Part shown: positions 8,212-16,288 of the stretch, piece by piece
How positions within the stretch are numbered: the stretch's first letter is position 1
Layout: each line of letters starts with the position of its first letter
NCBI GenBank assembly: GCA_015231825.1
Contig: JADGAV010000039.1
Coordinates: forward strand, 1 to 47,229
Reading direction: 5' to 3'
DNA from: SAR324 cluster bacterium
GTDB taxonomy: Bacteria; SAR324; NAC60-12
DNA: 47,229 bases
The notes under the pieces: generated by a model
The model's input: the letters and a program-made list of their open reading frames with translations, nothing else
Told to the model about the DNA's origin: nothing
The model's database searches: none
Made by a program: the position numbers and the translations under genes

Positions 8212-8760
8212 TCATAATTTCAAAGGGCACAGCAGCGATTCACTGATGTCCGTTTGTTCCCACACCCGGGTTGTGATCCTGATGCACAACCTTGAGCCCT
8301 CTCCTGAACCGGAGGGGGAATATGCAAAGCTCAAAAAACGGAGTCCTTCAACAAACCGTTGATAGGCTCCTCTTCCCGATTTTCTCAGCAGCATCTGTCT
8401 CTTTTCATCAAAACGGTACGATATTTTTTCCCTGGCGTCGTTCAAATCACCATCCAGGTTAAGATCCGCCTTGAAAGTGAGGGTGCCATTCTCAATTGCA
8501 ATTGCCTCTTCAGGATCGGAAGAGCTGATACCAAATCCCGCCTGCACCAACTCGGCTTTCATCAGCAGCTGCGCTCTTTGAACACTCATTGTCCGATCTG
8601 ATTCAATTTGCTGATTGAAAATGAAACGATGAAAATGATCCAGCGGTGACTGCAAGGTCAAAACCAGCACGGACAGAACAGCCAAAGCGATCATCACTTC
8701 AAGCAAAGTGAATCCTGCCCCGGAAAAATGCAGACGAAATTGAGGATAAAAATTCGGCAT
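8212..8760 (-). CDS. Type IV-pilin-like (pseudopilin) protein, PilW/GspJ-like
   Basis: The protein has a prepilin leader ending in SGAG followed by FTLLEVMIALAVLSVLVL, with the methylated Phe+1 and Glu+5 expected of substrates of prepilin peptidase. The start is ATG 8760; the frame continues upstream to 8877, but that part overlaps the neighbouring gene. The C-terminal domain contains LNLDGDLNDAREKISYRF, a run typical of PilW- and GspJ-type minor pilins. It is last in a three-gene minus-strand unit of pilin-like genes and starts seven bases after the upstream stop. It is probably a minor subunit of a type IV pilus or type II secretion pseudopilus. Confidence 0.85.
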   Translation of the reverse strand: MPNFYPQFRLHFSGAGFTLLEVMIALAVLSVLVLTLQSPLDHFHRFIFNQQIESDRTMSVQRAQLLMKAELVQAGFGISSSDPEEAIAIENGTLTFKADLNLDGDLNDAREKISYRFDEKRQMLLRKSGRGAYQRFVEGLRFLSFAYSPSGSGEGSRLCIRITTRVWEQTDISESLLCPLKL

Positions 8761-8767
8761 TTCTAAA

Positions 8768-9172
8768 CTAAGGTTGAAATAAAATTCCCGTTTTCCATTC
8801 ATGAAGGACCGTTTTGTTGACAGGATCCTGGAGCTGAAAAGTAACGCCTTTTGATCCTGGAAGCAATTTTTGAACATTCCATGTCAGCAGGAAAGAGTTG
8901 CCCAGGGAATCAGCAATTTGTTTTTGATGCCAACCGGTCGAAAGAGTTTCCGAAGCAAACCCATTTTTTTTGACCCCTTCAGTCCATTGATCCAGATGCA
9001 TGAAAATTTCATTCAGCAGCTGACGTTTTTGCAGCTGTTGAGCTCCCTGAAAAATCAGGTTGCTGCTCAGAATGACAAAGACCACCAAAAGAACGCCTGC
9101 TATCATCACTTCCAGCAGGGTAAAACCCCGGGGACTATTTGGCTTGGATTTCTGTAGACCGGATGCTTCCAA
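8768..9172 (-). CDS. Type IV-pilin-like (pseudopilin) protein, PilV/GspI-like
   Basis: The 134-residue product has a short leader ending in SPRG and the prepilin peptidase motif GFTLLEVMIAGVLLVVFVIL, followed by a small soluble domain. Small size and position in the middle of the three pilin genes suggest a PilV/GspI-type minor pilin. Its first 38 bases overlap the end of the upstream GspH/FimT-like gene in another frame, which implies translational coupling. Confidence 0.85.
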   Translation of the reverse strand: MEASGLQKSKPNSPRGFTLLEVMIAGVLLVVFVILSSNLIFQGAQQLQKRQLLNEIFMHLDQWTEGVKKNGFASETLSTGWHQKQIADSLGNSFLLTWNVQKLLPGSKGVTFQLQDPVNKTVLHEWKTGILFQP

Positions 9173-9719
9173 TTGTGCTCACAATGATTTGGGTCGAATA
9201 ACGGGAGGATTCCAAATAAATGGTCCCTGCTTTGGCAAAACCGTAGGGACTGAAAGAAGGCCAACGACTGACGTGCAGAAGCAGATCATCAGGGAGCGTC
9301 TCCCAGGAAAATTCATCCTGGGAATTTCCCCGTTTATGGATCCACAATTGAGTCCCTTTGCCAGAAATTTGATGAGTTTGTCTTTGGGTGAGTGACAAAA
9401 ATTGCGCATATTTGAGAGTCTGAAGCACTCGATCTTTGGCAATACTCAAATGCCAGCGTTCAATCAGACCGTCCAATGACAGAAAAGAAGTGCCGAGTAT
9501 CACCCCAATCATAGCGAGGACCAGCAATGTTTCGAGCAGGCTGAAACCTGGCAGGGTTCCCGTGCAGTCCTCCCTTCTTCCGAATTTCGTCAAATTTCTC
9601 TCGCTTCTGCGCATCAACCGATATTTAAAAACCTGCAACGAGCACTTGAAAACTTCTTTTCTCCACTTAAAAAACTTGTACCCAAATGGAATTTTCTGTA
9701 TAAAAATAGGTTTTACCAT
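9135..9719 (-). CDS. Type IV-pilin-like (pseudopilin) protein, FimT/GspH-like
   Basis: The N-terminal pilin motif is GFSLLETLLVLAMIGVILGT, followed by KDRVLQTLKYAQFLSLTQRQ, the helix and second segment usual in GspH/FimT minor pilins. Translation may begin at ATG 9719 (194 aa, long basic N terminus) or at ATG 9614, which gives a 23-residue prepilin leader closer to normal. Neither has a strong SD. It is the first of three overlapping or abutting pilin genes. No assembly ATPase, peptidase or secretin gene is in the window, so pilus and type II secretion cannot be told apart. Confidence 0.82.
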   Translation of the reverse strand: MVKPIFIQKIPFGYKFFKWRKEVFKCSLQVFKYRLMRRSERNLTKFGRREDCTGTLPGFSLLETLLVLAMIGVILGTSFLSLDGLIERWHLSIAKDRVLQTLKYAQFLSLTQRQTHQISGKGTQLWIHKRGNSQDEFSWETLPDDLLLHVSRWPSFSPYGFAKAGTIYLESSRYSTQIIVSTIGSIRSTEIQAK

Positions 9720-9806
9720 AGAAGATTTTCACTGATATTTCAGAAAATGCGTAGACAGAAGTAAAACTTTTTTTGTACGAAAAAACCAGTATCTTCTTTA
9801 AAGCCA

Positions 9807-9831
9807 GGGTGCCTTGCCGGATTGGCAGCCC
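9807..9831 (+). promoter_or_regulatory. Two alternative hairpins in the ppiD leader
   Basis: GGGTGCC (9807-9813) can pair with GGCA-G-CCC (9824-9831), leaving one bulged G. A second TGCC at 9815-9818 can instead pair with the same GGCA through a five-base loop. The two foldings exclude each other. The element lies about 80 bases before the ppiD start. It fits no riboswitch class I know and may be incidental. Confidence 0.3.
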
Positions 9832-9910
9832 CTATGATTACGGATCTAATTAAAACTTTTCCAATTCCTGTTTCTTCTCTGGAGTTGCATTATTTTCAAA
9901 AGAGCGACAC

Positions 9911-11824
9911 ATGATACTACAATTAAGAGAACATTCCCAAAATATTTTCTTCAAACTCCTGCTTGGTTTTATCGCGATCACTTTTGTCATCTCTTTCGGG
10001 ATTGGCTCTTTCTTCGGCGATCGAAAAGATGTTTTGGCTGTGATCAATTCTGAAGAACTGCTTCTGCCGGAATATCAACGGTTTTATTCGCAGCAACTGC
10101 AGGGTTTCAGGAACCGCTTTGGTCCCAACGCCGACCAATTGGCTGAGCAGCTCAATTTGAGACAGCAGGCACTGCAGCAATTGATCAGCCAATACCTGTG
10201 GGCGGATGAAGCAGAAAAGTCGGGTATTTTGCTGACAGATTTAGAGTTGCAGGATTATATCAAACAACAGCCATATTTTCAGATTGACGGGCATTTTGAT
10301 TCCGACACCTACCAACAAATTCTGAAACAGAACCGCTTGCTGGTTAATGAATACGAGGACGAGCTGCGGGTCAATCTCTTGTCTGAAAAATATCAAAATT
10401 CGCTATTGTCTGGAATTATTGTCAGCGATGCAGAGGTTGATCGTGTGTATCGCAACGAAAACGAAAAAATTATCGTGGATTATCTCTATTTTGATCCCGA
10501 GGAATTCATCAGCCAGGTCAATTATGAAGAGGGAGATTTGGAAAAGTTCTACAAAGAAAATCCGAAATCTTTTGTACAGCCCAAACAGTTCAAAATTGAA
10601 TATTTCAGTCTCACTTTAGACCAGTTCAAAAAAAATGCCGACCCGAAAGAACGTGAAATTACGCGATATTACGAAAAAAATATCGAAGACTATACGACCC
10701 CTCCGGAAGTGAAGGCACGTCACATTCTTATTAAAACAGATTCGGAAATGGAAGATGAGGAGCGCAATGTCCGACGAAAACAAATTGAAGACATTTTGAA
10801 TCAACTTAAAGAAGGAGCAGATTTTGAAGAATTGGCCCAACAGCATTCTGAAGACTTCAGCAAAGACAACGGGGGTGATTTAGGCTGGTTTAAACCTGGA
10901 GAAATGGTCTCGGGTTTCGAAACGGCGGCCTTTGCTCTCAAAGCGGGAGAACTGAGCGATATCGTGGAAACTCCCTTTGGCCTTCACATTATTCGGGTGG
11001 ATGAAAAGAAAGAGCGCACGGTTCAATCTTTAGAAGAAGCAAAATCCGATATTGTGGAAGTTTTAAAAGAGGCGCGTGCAGAGAAAAAACTGGACCTGGA
11101 ATACTCTCGATTAGAGCAGCGAATGAAAGATGAAAATAATCTTTCAGCGATTGCAGAAAGTTTCGATACAAGCACCAAGCAAACGGATTTTTTTGATAAA
11201 GACAGTACAAATTTGGAATTGGGATCCGTGGACGCACTGGTCAAGCAGTTGATCTTTCAGAAAGAAGGCGACTATGGGAGATTGAAGCGAAACCCTGTGC
11301 AGGGATATCTCTTTTACAAAATACTGGAAATGAAAGAAGCCTCCACAAAACCATTTGAACAGGTCAAGGAAAAAGTGCTTGAGTCTGTTAAGCAAATGAA
11401 AGCCGCGGAACTGGCTTCTGAAATTGCTCAAAAAGAAGTGGACAACCTGGTGAAAGGCAAATCGCTGGAGACGATTGCTGATTCTTATGAAACATTGGAG
11501 GTCAAGGAAACGTCATTGACAAGTACAGCGGATTCCATTGAAGGAATTGGACGTGATCCTGAATTTAAGAAAAAAGTACTGGAACTGAATGAAAGTAAAA
11601 AAGTAGGGGGCAGCCAATATCAGGGAAAAGTTTATTTGTTTGCACTGAAAGGCAGAGAATTGCCGAAGGATGAAGATTCTGTTCTCGGGAAAGAAAGAAT
11701 CCGCCAACAACTGATTCAGCAGTTGAGACAAGTCTTTATCGACAACGAAATGAAACGTATCCGTGAAACGGCAAGCATCGAAATTCTGAATCCCTTTTTT
11801 AAGGAGGAAACGCCTGGAACTTAA
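9911..11824 (+). CDS. ppiD: PpiD-like membrane-anchored periplasmic foldase (peptidyl-prolyl isomerase)
   Basis: PpiD is a chaperone anchored beside the Sec translocon that helps exported proteins fold. The 637 residues have a short cytoplasmic N terminus, one membrane helix (about 14-36), a SurA_N-like chaperone part (about 40-200), a parvulin (PPIC) domain (about 264-366) and a long C-terminal chaperone region. The parvulin domain shows ARHILIK, SEDFSKDNGGDLGWF and TPFGLHIIRV, which argues for an intact fold. The overall architecture and length match PpiD (about 620 aa) rather than SurA, which has a cleaved signal and no anchor. The gene stands alone, with about 190 bp upstream. Confidence 0.92.
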   Translation: MILQLREHSQNIFFKLLLGFIAITFVISFGIGSFFGDRKDVLAVINSEELLLPEYQRFYSQQLQGFRNRFGPNADQLAEQLNLRQQALQQLISQYLWADEAEKSGILLTDLELQDYIKQQPYFQIDGHFDSDTYQQILKQNRLLVNEYEDELRVNLLSEKYQNSLLSGIIVSDAEVDRVYRNENEKIIVDYLYFDPEEFISQVNYEEGDLEKFYKENPKSFVQPKQFKIEYFSLTLDQFKKNADPKEREITRYYEKNIEDYTTPPEVKARHILIKTDSEMEDEERNVRRKQIEDILNQLKEGADFEELAQQHSEDFSKDNGGDLGWFKPGEMVSGFETAAFALKAGELSDIVETPFGLHIIRVDEKKERTVQSLEEAKSDIVEVLKEARAEKKLDLEYSRLEQRMKDENNLSAIAESFDTSTKQTDFFDKDSTNLELGSVDALVKQLIFQKEGDYGRLKRNPVQGYLFYKILEMKEASTKPFEQVKEKVLESVKQMKAAELASEIAQKEVDNLVKGKSLETIADSYETLEVKETSLTSTADSIEGIGRDPEFKKKVLELNESKKVGGSQYQGKVYLFALKGRELPKDEDSVLGKERIRQQLIQQLRQVFIDNEMKRIRETASIEILNPFFKEETPGT

Positions 11825-11999
11825 CGTCTTCCACTTGATCCATTGCCTTTTACCAACTCATGTCGATCGTGGGGGTCATTCAGCCAAATGCCTGTTCTCC
11901 GCAAAAAACGATCGGCATAAAAGATTGTACCTCAGGCAAAATAAACCAGAATTCGCCAACCATTTTTTTGAGAAGGTGACCCTGTAGAAGCGATTTTAG

Positions 12000-12536
12000 A
12001 TGATATGTATCAAGAAAGAATTTGCTCCATTCCGGAAAAATTTCATCATCGCTCTACTTGGAATCCTTTGTTCTCCGGCCCTTCTCAATGCTCAAATTCC
12101 CTGGAAATCAAATCTTCCCGAAACGCCTCCTCTTAAAATTTATGCAGAGTTTGATACATTCCCTGCAGCACCGGGAGCATTGGTCACATTGATTGTCCGC
12201 GGGTTTATTGAACCCGGATGGCATATTTATTCGACACAGGATCAAGGGGAAGACGCACCTCCCCCGACCACAATCACTTACCGAAATTCCGCGCATCAAA
12301 AAATCGGAACACTCCAGGAATCAGCACCTGAAGTGATCGAAGATCAGGCCCTGAACTTGAGACTTGCCGTTCATAAAAATGAATTTATCTTCCGGCAGCA
12401 GTTCAAAATTTCAATGAGGTCCCCGGACACGATGCAAGATTTTGAAGGTGATCTCCATTTTCAGATGTGCGACAATAAAATTTGCACCCCCCACCAAGTC
12501 CAATCTTTTGCGACTCCTTTGACAATTGAAAATTAG
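12000..12536 (+). CDS. Secreted stand-alone DsbD N-terminal-domain protein
   Basis: The 178-residue product has a signal peptide (about 1-32, ending LLNAQ) followed by a single immunoglobulin-like domain resembling the periplasmic alpha domain of the thiol-disulfide reductase DsbD. Matching elements are EPGWHIYST and the C-terminal FQMCDNKICTPHQ, where Cys157 and Cys162 stand where DsbD-alpha has its redox pair (CX4C here, CX5C in E. coli). No membrane or thioredoxin domain is attached, so it must receive electrons from, or give them to, separate proteins. It is preceded by about 175 bp with no clear gene. Confidence 0.72.
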   Translation: MICIKKEFAPFRKNFIIALLGILCSPALLNAQIPWKSNLPETPPLKIYAEFDTFPAAPGALVTLIVRGFIEPGWHIYSTQDQGEDAPPPTTITYRNSAHQKIGTLQESAPEVIEDQALNLRLAVHKNEFIFRQQFKISMRSPDTMQDFEGDLHFQMCDNKICTPHQVQSFATPLTIEN

Positions 12537-12595
12537 AGCATATTTCAGGCAATTATAAATCAATCCCCTCAATTCCGTTTTCCCAGGACTTTCTT

Positions 12596-12811
12596 ATGGA
12601 TAAAAATGAACCTCACCGCAAGAGGCCGACCCCTCACGAAGCCATCATTCTCAGCCAATCCATTGTCGATAAACACCAAATTCGCATCACTTTCCTTGAT
12701 GGAGATGTGATGATCGAGCAGGTTCGTTGGCACACTCCCGAATATATTGGCTTAAGGGATGGAAAAGTGGTAAACAAGCGCGCGATCAAGTATTGGGAAA
12801 TTATAGAATAA
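12596..12811 (+). CDS. Small Sm/Hfq-like protein (71 aa)
   Basis: The product has a charged N-terminal tail, a helix (EAIILSQSIVDK) and then an Sm-like beta barrel. The first half is IRITFLDGDVMIEQVRW with PEYIGLRDG, and the second is KRAIKYWEII, placed like the KHAI segment of Hfq. Hfq proteins of about this length form hexameric rings that bind small RNAs and mRNAs. The strand pattern recalls divergent cyanobacterial Hfq more than the enterobacterial form; classical RNA-contacting residues are not clearly conserved. It lies 59 bp after the DsbD-like gene and ends five bases before a convergent gene. The fold is inferred from pattern alone. Confidence 0.6.
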   Translation: MDKNEPHRKRPTPHEAIILSQSIVDKHQIRITFLDGDVMIEQVRWHTPEYIGLRDGKVVNKRAIKYWEIIE

Positions 12812-12816
12812 ATCCG

Positions 12817-13692
12817 TCATTCGGGAGAAGTAAATTGGTTTGAATATTTCAATCGTCGATAAACAAACAACAACGGAGTCAAGTGCAGTTTTACGATGGC
12901 CCGTCGCAGATAAAATTTGAAAAATTTAAACCAGTAGGTCCTTTCAACCTCCCAGAATGGATCATGCAGGCTGTGAGAAATTTGGCGTACTTCGTCGGCA
13001 TACTGCAAAAAATTATTTTCCGATACCCCGCCCAACTGGTAGTAGCAGGCACTTTCACTGATTTTTAAAAATTCATGCTTTTCATAAACCCGTCGGACAA
13101 AATGATAATCCGCTGCCAAGGGATACCGGAGGTCATATTTCCCCAAAGACTGATGCAGATGGCGTTGATAAAAAAGAGCCTGATGGCAGACCGCAGATCC
13201 CTTTTTGAGCATTCCCGGATTCGCTGAGATGCGAAGCTGCCGATCAGGATAAACCCAAATATAGTCGCAAAGTGCGATCTCAAAAGCATGCTTTTGATAG
13301 TGGACGGCAACTGTTCCCAAAATCGATTCGGTATAACAGTCCCCGCTGTTCAAAATATTGAGCAGCTCGCCATGAGACTGATCAATTCCCTTGTTGATTG
13401 CATCATAGATTCCCTGATCGGGTTCAGAAATCCAATAGGCCAGATCTTCCTGATATTTCTCAATGATCTCCAGTGAGCCATCATTCGAGCCTCCATCGAT
13501 GACAATATGTTCCAAGGCAGGATAGGACTGTTTCTGCACACTGACGAGAGTGGCTTCCAGAGCCGATGCATTGTTGAAATTGATGGTAATAACGGAAATT
13601 AAAGGAAGATCCGAAGGCGATGAAATGGTAACTTCATCGGGTTCAGAATATGGATTCTCCTTGTTTCGTCGAGATTTATCAGTACCCGTCAT
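12817..13692 (-). CDS. Family 2 glycosyltransferase (WcaA-like)
   Basis: The GT-A domain begins near residue 30 with PLISVITINFNNASALEATL, continues with EHIVIDGGSNDGSLEII and SEPDQGIYDAINKGI, and has the acidic LNSGD motif near residue 117 that holds the sugar-nucleotide metal. This set of motifs is typical of WcaA-type enzymes that add a sugar during LPS, capsule or exopolysaccharide synthesis. The N-terminal 25 residues are polar and probably disordered. No sugar-synthesis or other transferase genes are adjacent, so donor and acceptor cannot be named. It ends five bases from the convergent Sm-like gene. Confidence 0.88.
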   Translation of the reverse strand: MTGTDKSRRNKENPYSEPDEVTISSPSDLPLISVITINFNNASALEATLVSVQKQSYPALEHIVIDGGSNDGSLEIIEKYQEDLAYWISEPDQGIYDAINKGIDQSHGELLNILNSGDCYTESILGTVAVHYQKHAFEIALCDYIWVYPDRQLRISANPGMLKKGSAVCHQALFYQRHLHQSLGKYDLRYPLAADYHFVRRVYEKHEFLKISESACYYQLGGVSENNFLQYADEVRQISHSLHDPFWEVERTYWFKFFKFYLRRAIVKLHLTPLLFVYRRLKYSNQFTSPE

Positions 13693-14184
13693 GCTGCAGT
13701 GCTTGTTGGGGAGAAAGGATCACCAGAATTTCCGTAAAATTGAAGATGAACCGCAATCATTCTTTTTCAATTCTTACCTAGTTCAAAGGATTAAAGCAAA
13801 AAAATTGTTCAAAGCCGGGTTTTCCGAAAAGGTATGATGCTTAAAATCACCGGTATTGTGAAACCACTCTTCCAATGAAGTCGATCTCGATTGAGGATCC
13901 GCTATTGCAATAGGAAAAAGAATCTTTTAAACTGGGGCCGATTGAAAAAATGAAGGATCTGCTTGAATGATTTCTAAAACAGTACCATTTCCTGTGAAAA
14001 CCACGCCTGGGACTCTTGCCTGTGATCTTGTTTTAGTCAAATTCATGGGCAGCCGAACGCTTCTCAATCGCAGCACTTCCCAGAATTTGTTCAAATTCCT
14101 TTGCTCAAGTTTTTTCTTTAATTTTCCCAAGCATCTTTTGGTCTGCCCCCTTTGATCGCAGACTCAACAATGTAGGAGCTTTGA
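13693..14184 (+). other. 492-bp intergenic region before the Yej cluster
   Basis: This stretch separates the divergent glycosyltransferase and first yejB genes and should carry their promoters. I found no convincing sigma70 pair. The short open frames on both strands (about 62-67 codons, 13927-14155) have no family resemblance and no SD, so I do not call them. A usable SD (TAGGAG) stands just before 14185. Confidence 0.5.
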
Positions 14185-15219
14185 ATGGCGAGTTATTTCA
14201 TTCGTCGGTTGCTGCTGGTAATTCCGACATTTCTGGGGATCACACTGGTCGTCTTTACGATCACCCGGATCGTTCCGGGAGGGCCGATTGAACGAATTAT
14301 CTCGCAAGCCCGCCAAATGGACCAGGGAACATCCGGAGGATCATCCGGTTCCCAATCTGCTCAGCCGGACGATTCTCCGCTCTCACCGGAACAGATAGAA
14401 GATCTCAAAAAGTTCTATGGATTTGATAAACCCATTCTTATCAGCTATTTTGATTGGTTGACCAAAGTTCTGCGCATGGATTTGGGAGTTTCGACGCGCT
14501 ATTACGATCCTGTTTGGGCAATCATCAAAGATAAACTTCCTGTCTCCATTTACTACGGGCTAGTCACAACAATCTTAAGTTACCTGATCTGCATCCCTCT
14601 GGGGATTTTAAAAGCAATAAAACATAAATCCTTTTTAGACAGTTCCTCTTCGGTACTGGTCCTGACAGGGTATGCCCTGCCCGGATTTATCGTTGCAATT
14701 ATCCTCTTTGTTTGGCCCGCGGCACAATGGGACTGGTTTCCCTTAGGGGGCTTTGTTGGCGATGATTTTGAAGAACTGACAACCTCGGAACAGATATGGG
14801 ATGTGATTCATCATTCAGTGCTGCCGATGATTGCCTACATGCTTGGAAGTTTTGCCACCATGACTTTTCTGATGAAAAACACCTTGATGGATCACCTGGC
14901 TTCCGATTACGTGAGAACCGCAATTGCCAAAGGGCTTTCTTTCAGAGGCGCTGTTTTCAAACATGCTTTTCGCAACAGCCTGATCCCCCTGGCGACTCAT
15001 TTCGGAAACAATATCAGCCTGTTTCTTGCAGGCTCATTTTTGATTGAGAAAGTGTTCAATATTGACGGATTGGGACTCCTTGGCTTCGATTCTCTTGTGG
15101 AACGGGACTATCCGGTGGTCCTGGGAGTTTTGGTGATTTCATCCATTTTAGGTTTACTGGGGAATATTTTGTCTGATCTTTGTGTTGCGCTGGTAGACCC
15201 TCGGGTCAAGTTTGAATAA
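14185..15219 (+). CDS. yejB: YejB-type ABC transporter permease (first copy)
   Basis: This is a membrane subunit of the Yej/Opp class of peptide importers. The N terminus (YFIRRLLLVIPTFLGITLVVF) and IVPGGPIERI are family signatures. A long polar, Gly/Ser/Gln-rich loop (about 45-75) separates membrane segment 1 from the conserved KKFYGFDKPILISYFDW. The cytoplasmic coupling loop lies around IAKGLSFRGAVFKHAFRNSL, and the protein ends VDPRVKFE. TAGGAG lies seven bases before the ATG. It opens a nine-gene cluster, five bases before yejE. A second, diverged copy lies at 19949-21049. Confidence 0.93.
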   Translation: MASYFIRRLLLVIPTFLGITLVVFTITRIVPGGPIERIISQARQMDQGTSGGSSGSQSAQPDDSPLSPEQIEDLKKFYGFDKPILISYFDWLTKVLRMDLGVSTRYYDPVWAIIKDKLPVSIYYGLVTTILSYLICIPLGILKAIKHKSFLDSSSSVLVLTGYALPGFIVAIILFVWPAAQWDWFPLGGFVGDDFEELTTSEQIWDVIHHSVLPMIAYMLGSFATMTFLMKNTLMDHLASDYVRTAIAKGLSFRGAVFKHAFRNSLIPLATHFGNNISLFLAGSFLIEKVFNIDGLGLLGFDSLVERDYPVVLGVLVISSILGLLGNILSDLCVALVDPRVKFE

Positions 15220-15224
15220 GGAAA

Positions 15225-16274
15225 ATGCAAATGAGAATCAATCCGCTCACCCTGAAAAAAATCAGAAGGTTTCGTTCAGTCAAACGGGGGTATTATTCCT
15301 TTTTGCTTTTTGTGTTCCTGTTGCTTCAGGCGTTTTTTGCCGAACTATGGATCAATAACCGTGCGTTGCTGGTCTATTATGAGGGTCAGTTTTATTTTCC
15401 GACTTACCGTTCCATGATTCCGGGGAGTGTTTTCATGCTGCCCTATGAATATGAAACCAACTACCGGGCACTGCAGAAGCGATTTGAAAAAGAAGGCGGA
15501 GACAATTTTCTAATCATGCCTTTGGTTCCCTACAATGCCTTCGAAATGGATTTGCAGGAAAGTAAATTTCCGCCATTGCCGCCTTCAATTACAGACCGTC
15601 ATTTTCTGGGAACCGATGCGATTGGACGCGATATGGTCGCACGTCTGGTGTACGGCTTCAGGATTTCCATCATTTTCTCCATTTTGCTGCTTGTGGCAAC
15701 GTTTGCCATCGGAATTGCACTGGGTTGTCTGATGGGATACTGGGGAGGAAAGTTTGATTTATTTTTTCAACGCTTGATCGAAGTTTGGTCCTCAATCCCT
15801 TTTCTTTATATCATCATGATTATCGCCTCCATCGTGGTTCCCAGCCTGACAATTTTAGTCCTCATCTATGTGATTTTTGGCTGGATGGGAATGACCTGGT
15901 ACATGCGGACAAGCACCTATAAGGAAAAAGCAAGAGACTATGTATTGGCAGCCAGAGCGCTGGGAGCTTCCAATCTCCGGATTATTTTTCATCACATTCT
16001 CCCCAATTCGATTTCGCTGATTGTAACTTTTGTCCCATTTTCGGTTGCAGGAGGAATCTCGGGTTTAACGGCTTTGGATTTTTTAGGCTTCGGCCTGCCT
16101 CCTCCGACGCCAAGCTGGGGAGAACTGCTGCAGCAGGGGACAAGCAATCTGCAGGCAGCATGGATTGTTTCTTCAACCGTCGCTGCTTTGGTCCTTGTGA
16201 TGGTGAGCATTACTTTTATTGGAGAAGGGGTACGAGAAGGATTTGATCCCAAAATGCATTCAACTTTTGAATAA
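15225..16274 (+). CDS. yejE: YejE-type ABC transporter permease (first copy)
   Basis: YejE pairs with YejB to form the membrane channel. The 349-residue protein shows FFAELWINNRALLVYYEGQF near the N terminus, the periplasmic HFLGTDAIGRDMVARLVYGF, and the coupling loop ARALGASNLRIIFHHILPN, then LDFLGFGLPPPTPSWGELL. ATG 15225 is only two bases from AAGGA; the in-frame ATG at 15231 (MRINPL) has ideal eight-base spacing and may be the true start. It is five bases downstream of yejB1 and followed by a solute-binding protein gene. Confidence 0.93.
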   Translation: MQMRINPLTLKKIRRFRSVKRGYYSFLLFVFLLLQAFFAELWINNRALLVYYEGQFYFPTYRSMIPGSVFMLPYEYETNYRALQKRFEKEGGDNFLIMPLVPYNAFEMDLQESKFPPLPPSITDRHFLGTDAIGRDMVARLVYGFRISIIFSILLLVATFAIGIALGCLMGYWGGKFDLFFQRLIEVWSSIPFLYIIMIIASIVVPSLTILVLIYVIFGWMGMTWYMRTSTYKEKARDYVLAARALGASNLRIIFHHILPNSISLIVTFVPFSVAGGISGLTALDFLGFGLPPPTPSWGELLQQGTSNLQAAWIVSSTVAALVLVMVSITFIGEGVREGFDPKMHSTFE

Positions 16275-16288
16275 ACAAGGAGAACGTT

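Noticed and set aside
9801..9850. Possible c-di-GMP riboswitch before ppiD
   Set aside because: The conserved GEMM core and tetraloop-receptor features are absent; only simple hairpins remain.
13927..14155. Short open frames in the region before yejB
   Set aside because: No SD, no family pattern and overlapping frames on both strands; likely chance.
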